Below are positions 61,203 to 64,000 of a stretch of DNA of 64,000 nucleotides, piece by piece (position 1 is the first letter of the stretch; each line of letters begins with the position of its first letter). The stretch is from NCBI RefSeq assembly GCF_010384365.1, contig NZ_CP048397.1, positions 7,631,683 through 7,695,682 of the forward strand, given 5' to 3'. This DNA is from Streptomyces sp. S4.7. Lineage in GTDB: Bacteria; Actinomycetota; Actinomycetes; Streptomycetales; Streptomycetaceae. The notes under the pieces were generated by a model, which was given only the letters and a program-made list of their open reading frames with translations, was not told the DNA's origin and searched no databases. Both the position numbers and the translations under genes were made by a program.

Positions 61203-62897
61203 GTGAGTGTCGACCCGCCATCCGGCCTTCCGCTCCCCGAAGGGTCGGAGCCGGACTGGCCCGCCGGACCCGGCCTCACCCTCGCGTACAACCGTATGGG
61301 CAGCTTCGACATCGATTTCGTCCGCGAGTACATGCACCTCGACCCCGGTGCCCTGGAGGTGTTCGATCTCCGCCCCGACGAACACGACGGCAGCATGGAG
61401 GTCCCCAGCCGGGTGCCGCCCGAGGAACTGGAACGCCTGGACACACTGATCCAGCGGGCGCTGGACAAGGGTGGCAGCATCTACGGCGCGTACTTCTGGA
61501 TCCACTGCCGCGACGGGTCACGCCGCTGGCTCCACACCCAGGGCCATGTCCTGCGCGACTCGGAGGGCCGGCCCCGCCGGGCCATCGGCATCGTGCGCGA
61601 CGCGACCCGGGAACTGGACGACGCGGCCAAGCGCACCGAGATGGTCGAGACCCGCCGCCGGCTCACCGACATGGTCCGCCGGGTCACCGCCCTGCTGGCC
61701 CGTGCGACCACCGTGCGGGACGTCACCGACGCGCTCAAGGACGCCGAGGCACTGAGCAACCTCGGCGCGGTGAGCGTGATGCTCGGCATCGTCGAGAACG
61801 GACATGTGCACACGGTCACCGAGGGGCGGCTGGGTCTGTACGTCCCCGAGCTGCAGTACACACGGATCGACGCGCGGTTCCCGATGAGCGAGGTCGTCCG
61901 CACGCTACGGCCCCGGTACATCACGTCACGTGAGGAGTTCCGGCGCTCCTTCCCCCCGCTGTGGCACCACATCCGGCATCTCCCGGTGGCCTCGGGCGCC
62001 TATCTCCCGCTGATCGTGCAGGGCAGGACGATCGGCGCGCTCGGAATGCTGTATCCACGGCACGGCGGCTTCAGCGGCGAGGAACGCAACCTGCTGGTCA
62101 CGCTCAGCAGCAGCATCGCTCAGAGCCTCCAGCGCGCCATGCTCTTCGAGCAGGAGCACGATCTCGCCGACACCCTGCAACGCGCCATGCTGCCGCATCA
62201 CATCCCCGAGGTCCCCGGCGCCCGGATCGCCGTCCGCTACCGCGCGGCCAGGGCCGGTCGTGACGTCGGCGGCGACTGGTACGACGTGGTCCCGCTGCCC
62301 GGCGGCCGGGTCGGACTGATGATCGGCGACGTCCAGGGCCACGACACGAACGCGGCCGCCGTGATGGGGCAGCTGCGGATCGTGCTGTGGGCGTACGTCT
62401 CCGAGGGGCACCCGCCCGCGACGGCGATGGCCCGCGCCTCCACCTTCCTGCACGAGCTGGACACCGACCGCTTCGCGACCTGCACATACGTGGAAGCCGA
62501 TCTGTCGACAGGAGCGCTCCAGATCGTCCGGGCCGGCCATCTCGAGCCGATGGTGCGCGACGCCGACGGCAGATGCGTGACCCTCGACACCGAGGGCGGA
62601 CTGCCGCTCGGGATCACCAACACCTCGCGCAGGCGGGGCGGCGCCGACTACCCGGTCACTCCGGCGGCCCTCGCTCCCGGGGAGACGCTTGTGATCTACA
62701 CGGACGGACTGGTGGAGCGGCCGGGGGCCACGCTCGACGAGGGACTCGAACGGCTGGCACGTGCCGTACAGGACGGTCCCGCCGGCATTCAGGAACTGGC
62801 GGACCGGCTCGGCGAGATGGTGGGGGAGCACGGCGGTGGCGGCGACGACATGGCCCTGCTGCTCATGCGCAGGGACCCCACGCCGCGCGGCAACTGA
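61203..62897 (+). CDS. PAS-GAF-PP2C (SpoIIE-type) serine phosphatase
   Basis: 564 residues from GTG 61203 (GAGGGG upstream). An N-terminal PAS-like domain (YNRMGSFDIDFVREYMHLDP, WIHCRDGSRRWLHTQGHVLR) is followed by a GAF domain (LARATTVRDVTDALKDAEAL, YLPLIVQGRTIGALGMLYPR) and a SpoIIE-type phosphatase: LQRAMLPHHIPEVPGARIAV, RDVGGDWYDVVPLPGGRVGL, MIGDVQGHDTNAA, VIYTDGLVERPG, GGGGDDMALLLMRR with the metal-binding Asp residues. It probably dephosphorylates an anti-sigma factor antagonist in response to a signal bound by PAS/GAF. No anti-sigma kinase domain or partner gene is attached. Confidence 0.93.
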   Translation: MSVDPPSGLPLPEGSEPDWPAGPGLTLAYNRMGSFDIDFVREYMHLDPGALEVFDLRPDEHDGSMEVPSRVPPEELERLDTLIQRALDKGGSIYGAYFWIHCRDGSRRWLHTQGHVLRDSEGRPRRAIGIVRDATRELDDAAKRTEMVETRRRLTDMVRRVTALLARATTVRDVTDALKDAEALSNLGAVSVMLGIVENGHVHTVTEGRLGLYVPELQYTRIDARFPMSEVVRTLRPRYITSREEFRRSFPPLWHHIRHLPVASGAYLPLIVQGRTIGALGMLYPRHGGFSGEERNLLVTLSSSIAQSLQRAMLFEQEHDLADTLQRAMLPHHIPEVPGARIAVRYRAARAGRDVGGDWYDVVPLPGGRVGLMIGDVQGHDTNAAAVMGQLRIVLWAYVSEGHPPATAMARASTFLHELDTDRFATCTYVEADLSTGALQIVRAGHLEPMVRDADGRCVTLDTEGGLPLGITNTSRRRGGADYPVTPAALAPGETLVIYTDGLVERPGATLDEGLERLARAVQDGPAGIQELADRLGEMVGEHGGGGDDMALLLMRRDPTPRGN

Positions 62898-63158
62898 CCC
62901 GCGGACGGCGTCCGCCGCGCGACACGGGAGCCGCCCTCGTGGGATCCGCACGCCCTCCACGTCTTTCTGACGCATCATCAGTTTCATTCGATGGATTACG
63001 CCGGCACCTCGGCAGGCAACCCCATGTCACCTCCGCGGTGCCCCCTGTTCTTCCCGACGTGTCCGTGAACCTCTGGCGAACCGGGACACACACGGCGATG
63101 CTGGACGGCTGACAGCGCTTACTATCCGCGCCAACCCCCCGTACTACAGGAGAACTTG

Positions 63159-64000
63159 TGGGCCCAGACATTGCCCGCCGGTCCGTCGTGCTGCTCGCGG
63201 CGGTCACCGCACTGACAACGGGAGCCATCACCCCGTCCGTCGCCGACTCCAGCCCCGACCCCCGTCCGCGCAACGCCGTCGAGGTGCTGCGCCCCGTCGC
63301 GCCACCGCCCGCCAGCAGACCGGCCGGAAGCCCCAGATCCGTCGTGGACGGCGACGGCATCGAGACCGCGCGCGGCACCCGCCCCATCGCGCCGGGCGTC
63401 AGCCTCACCTCGTACGACCGCCTCGAATCCGACAAATGGCTGCGCGTCGACGCGCTGTCGGTCGACCTCGACGCCGGCGTACAGGCGGACTACCTCTCGT
63501 CGGGCAGGGTCGCCGACCGCCGCAGCGTCTCCGAACTCGCCGCCGGGCACGACCCCGGCAAGGGCCGCCGCACCGTCGCCGCCATCAACGCCGACTTCTT
63601 CGACATCAACGAGACCGGCGCCCCCCAGGGAGCCGGCATCAAGGACGGCGCCCTCACCCAGTCGCCCGCCGCCGGTGCCAACCGGGCCGTCGGTATCGGC
63701 CCCGAGAACGCCGGACGCGTCCTGGAGCTGTACTTCGACGGCACCCTGACCCTGCCCGCCGGACCGCACCCCCTCGCCGCGTACAACGCCGCGAACGTGC
63801 CCGTCGGCGGCATCGGCGCCTACACCGCCGCCTGGGGCCAGGCCAACCGCGCGCTCACCGTGGACACGGCGACGCCCGTCGCCGAGGTCGCCGTACGGGA
63901 CGGCAAGGTCGTCACCGTCACCGACACACCCGGCACAGGTCCGATCGAGCCCGGCACCACCGTGCTGGTCGGCCGCGAGGCCGGCGCCGTACAGCTCAAG
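63159..64000 (+). CDS. Phosphodiester glycosidase-family secreted protein (start only)
   Basis: GTG 63159 with AGGAG 6 nt upstream; the gene runs off the window after ~280 codons. Signal peptide RRSVVLLAAVTALTTGAITP with cleavage near SVADS. The following region (PIAPGVSLTSYDRLESDKWL, VDALSVDLDAGVQADYLSSG, RRTVAAINADFFDINETGAP, QGAGIKDGALTQSPAAGANR) matches the NAGPA/phosphodiester glycosidase domain, in which INADFF and QGAGI-type stretches are characteristic. In Streptomyces this domain is often joined to a metallophosphatase, which would lie beyond the window. Confidence 0.85.

Overview
The base composition (very GC-rich, third codon positions almost all G or C), the frequent GTG starts and GTGA/ATGA stop-start overlaps, and the gene content (chaplin, melC tyrosinase pair, Cys-less roadblock protein, SpoIIE-type phosphatase, DasR-, CebR- and Zur-type operators, NRPS) point to a Streptomyces chromosome, in an accessory-rich arm-like region. 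No rRNA, tRNA or CRISPR array was found.

Layout. 0-5 kb: the 3' end of a nonribosomal peptide synthetase (A end-PCP-C-A-PCP-TE), followed by a broken cysteine dioxygenase remnant. 5.3-10.5 kb: a zinc uptake locus of the aztABCD type, with aztA reading right and aztB, an aztD-like gene, aztC and aztD reading left; a Zur-type palindrome sits in the tiny divergent gap. 10.5-16.9 kb: an eroded stretch with a LacI regulator, gene fragments, a GH6 cellulase under a perfect CebR box, and fused remnants of an IS5 transposase and a tyrosine integrase. 16.9-24.8 kb: choline oxidase, betaine aldehyde dehydrogenase and an APC permease with a second aldehyde dehydrogenase and a GAF regulator (choline to glycine betaine). 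25-35.7 kb: SWIM/SNF2 pair, acyl desaturase, small proteins, methyltransferase, semialdehyde dehydrogenase and a SigB/F-family sigma factor.

35.6-50.6 kb is the most unusual part. A single ABC exporter gene is split: its first 211 codons lie at 49.87-50.5 kb and its remainder at 35.65-37.19 kb, both on the minus strand. Joining them at a shared 6-bp core (ACCCGC) restores the frame exactly. The 12.69-kb insert between them is a Tn554-like, tyrosine-recombinase element carrying a TnpB-like recombinase (broken by an in-frame TGA), a TnpA-like recombinase, a small HTH protein, a large zinc-ribbon protein with a degenerate recombinase domain, a hydrolase, a nucleotidyltransferase-like protein, a response regulator, an ABC/FtsX system and remnants of a second Tn554-type element. 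A 39-residue ORF overlaps the start of the split exporter by ATGA and may encode its cargo. Inside the element, a sensor kinase gene has been partly inverted and fused in frame to an ABC ATPase.

51-64 kb: roadblock protein, DUF6397-type protein, FN3 lipoprotein, SDR, GNAT, GH19 chitinase under a DasR box, tyrosinase pair, chaplin, an MFS-TetR operon with two tandem operators and a hexanucleotide repeat in the TetR gene, a PAS-GAF-PP2C phosphatase and the start of a phosphodiester glycosidase-family protein.

All assignments rest on reading the sequence and on remembered family motifs; no database search was possible.
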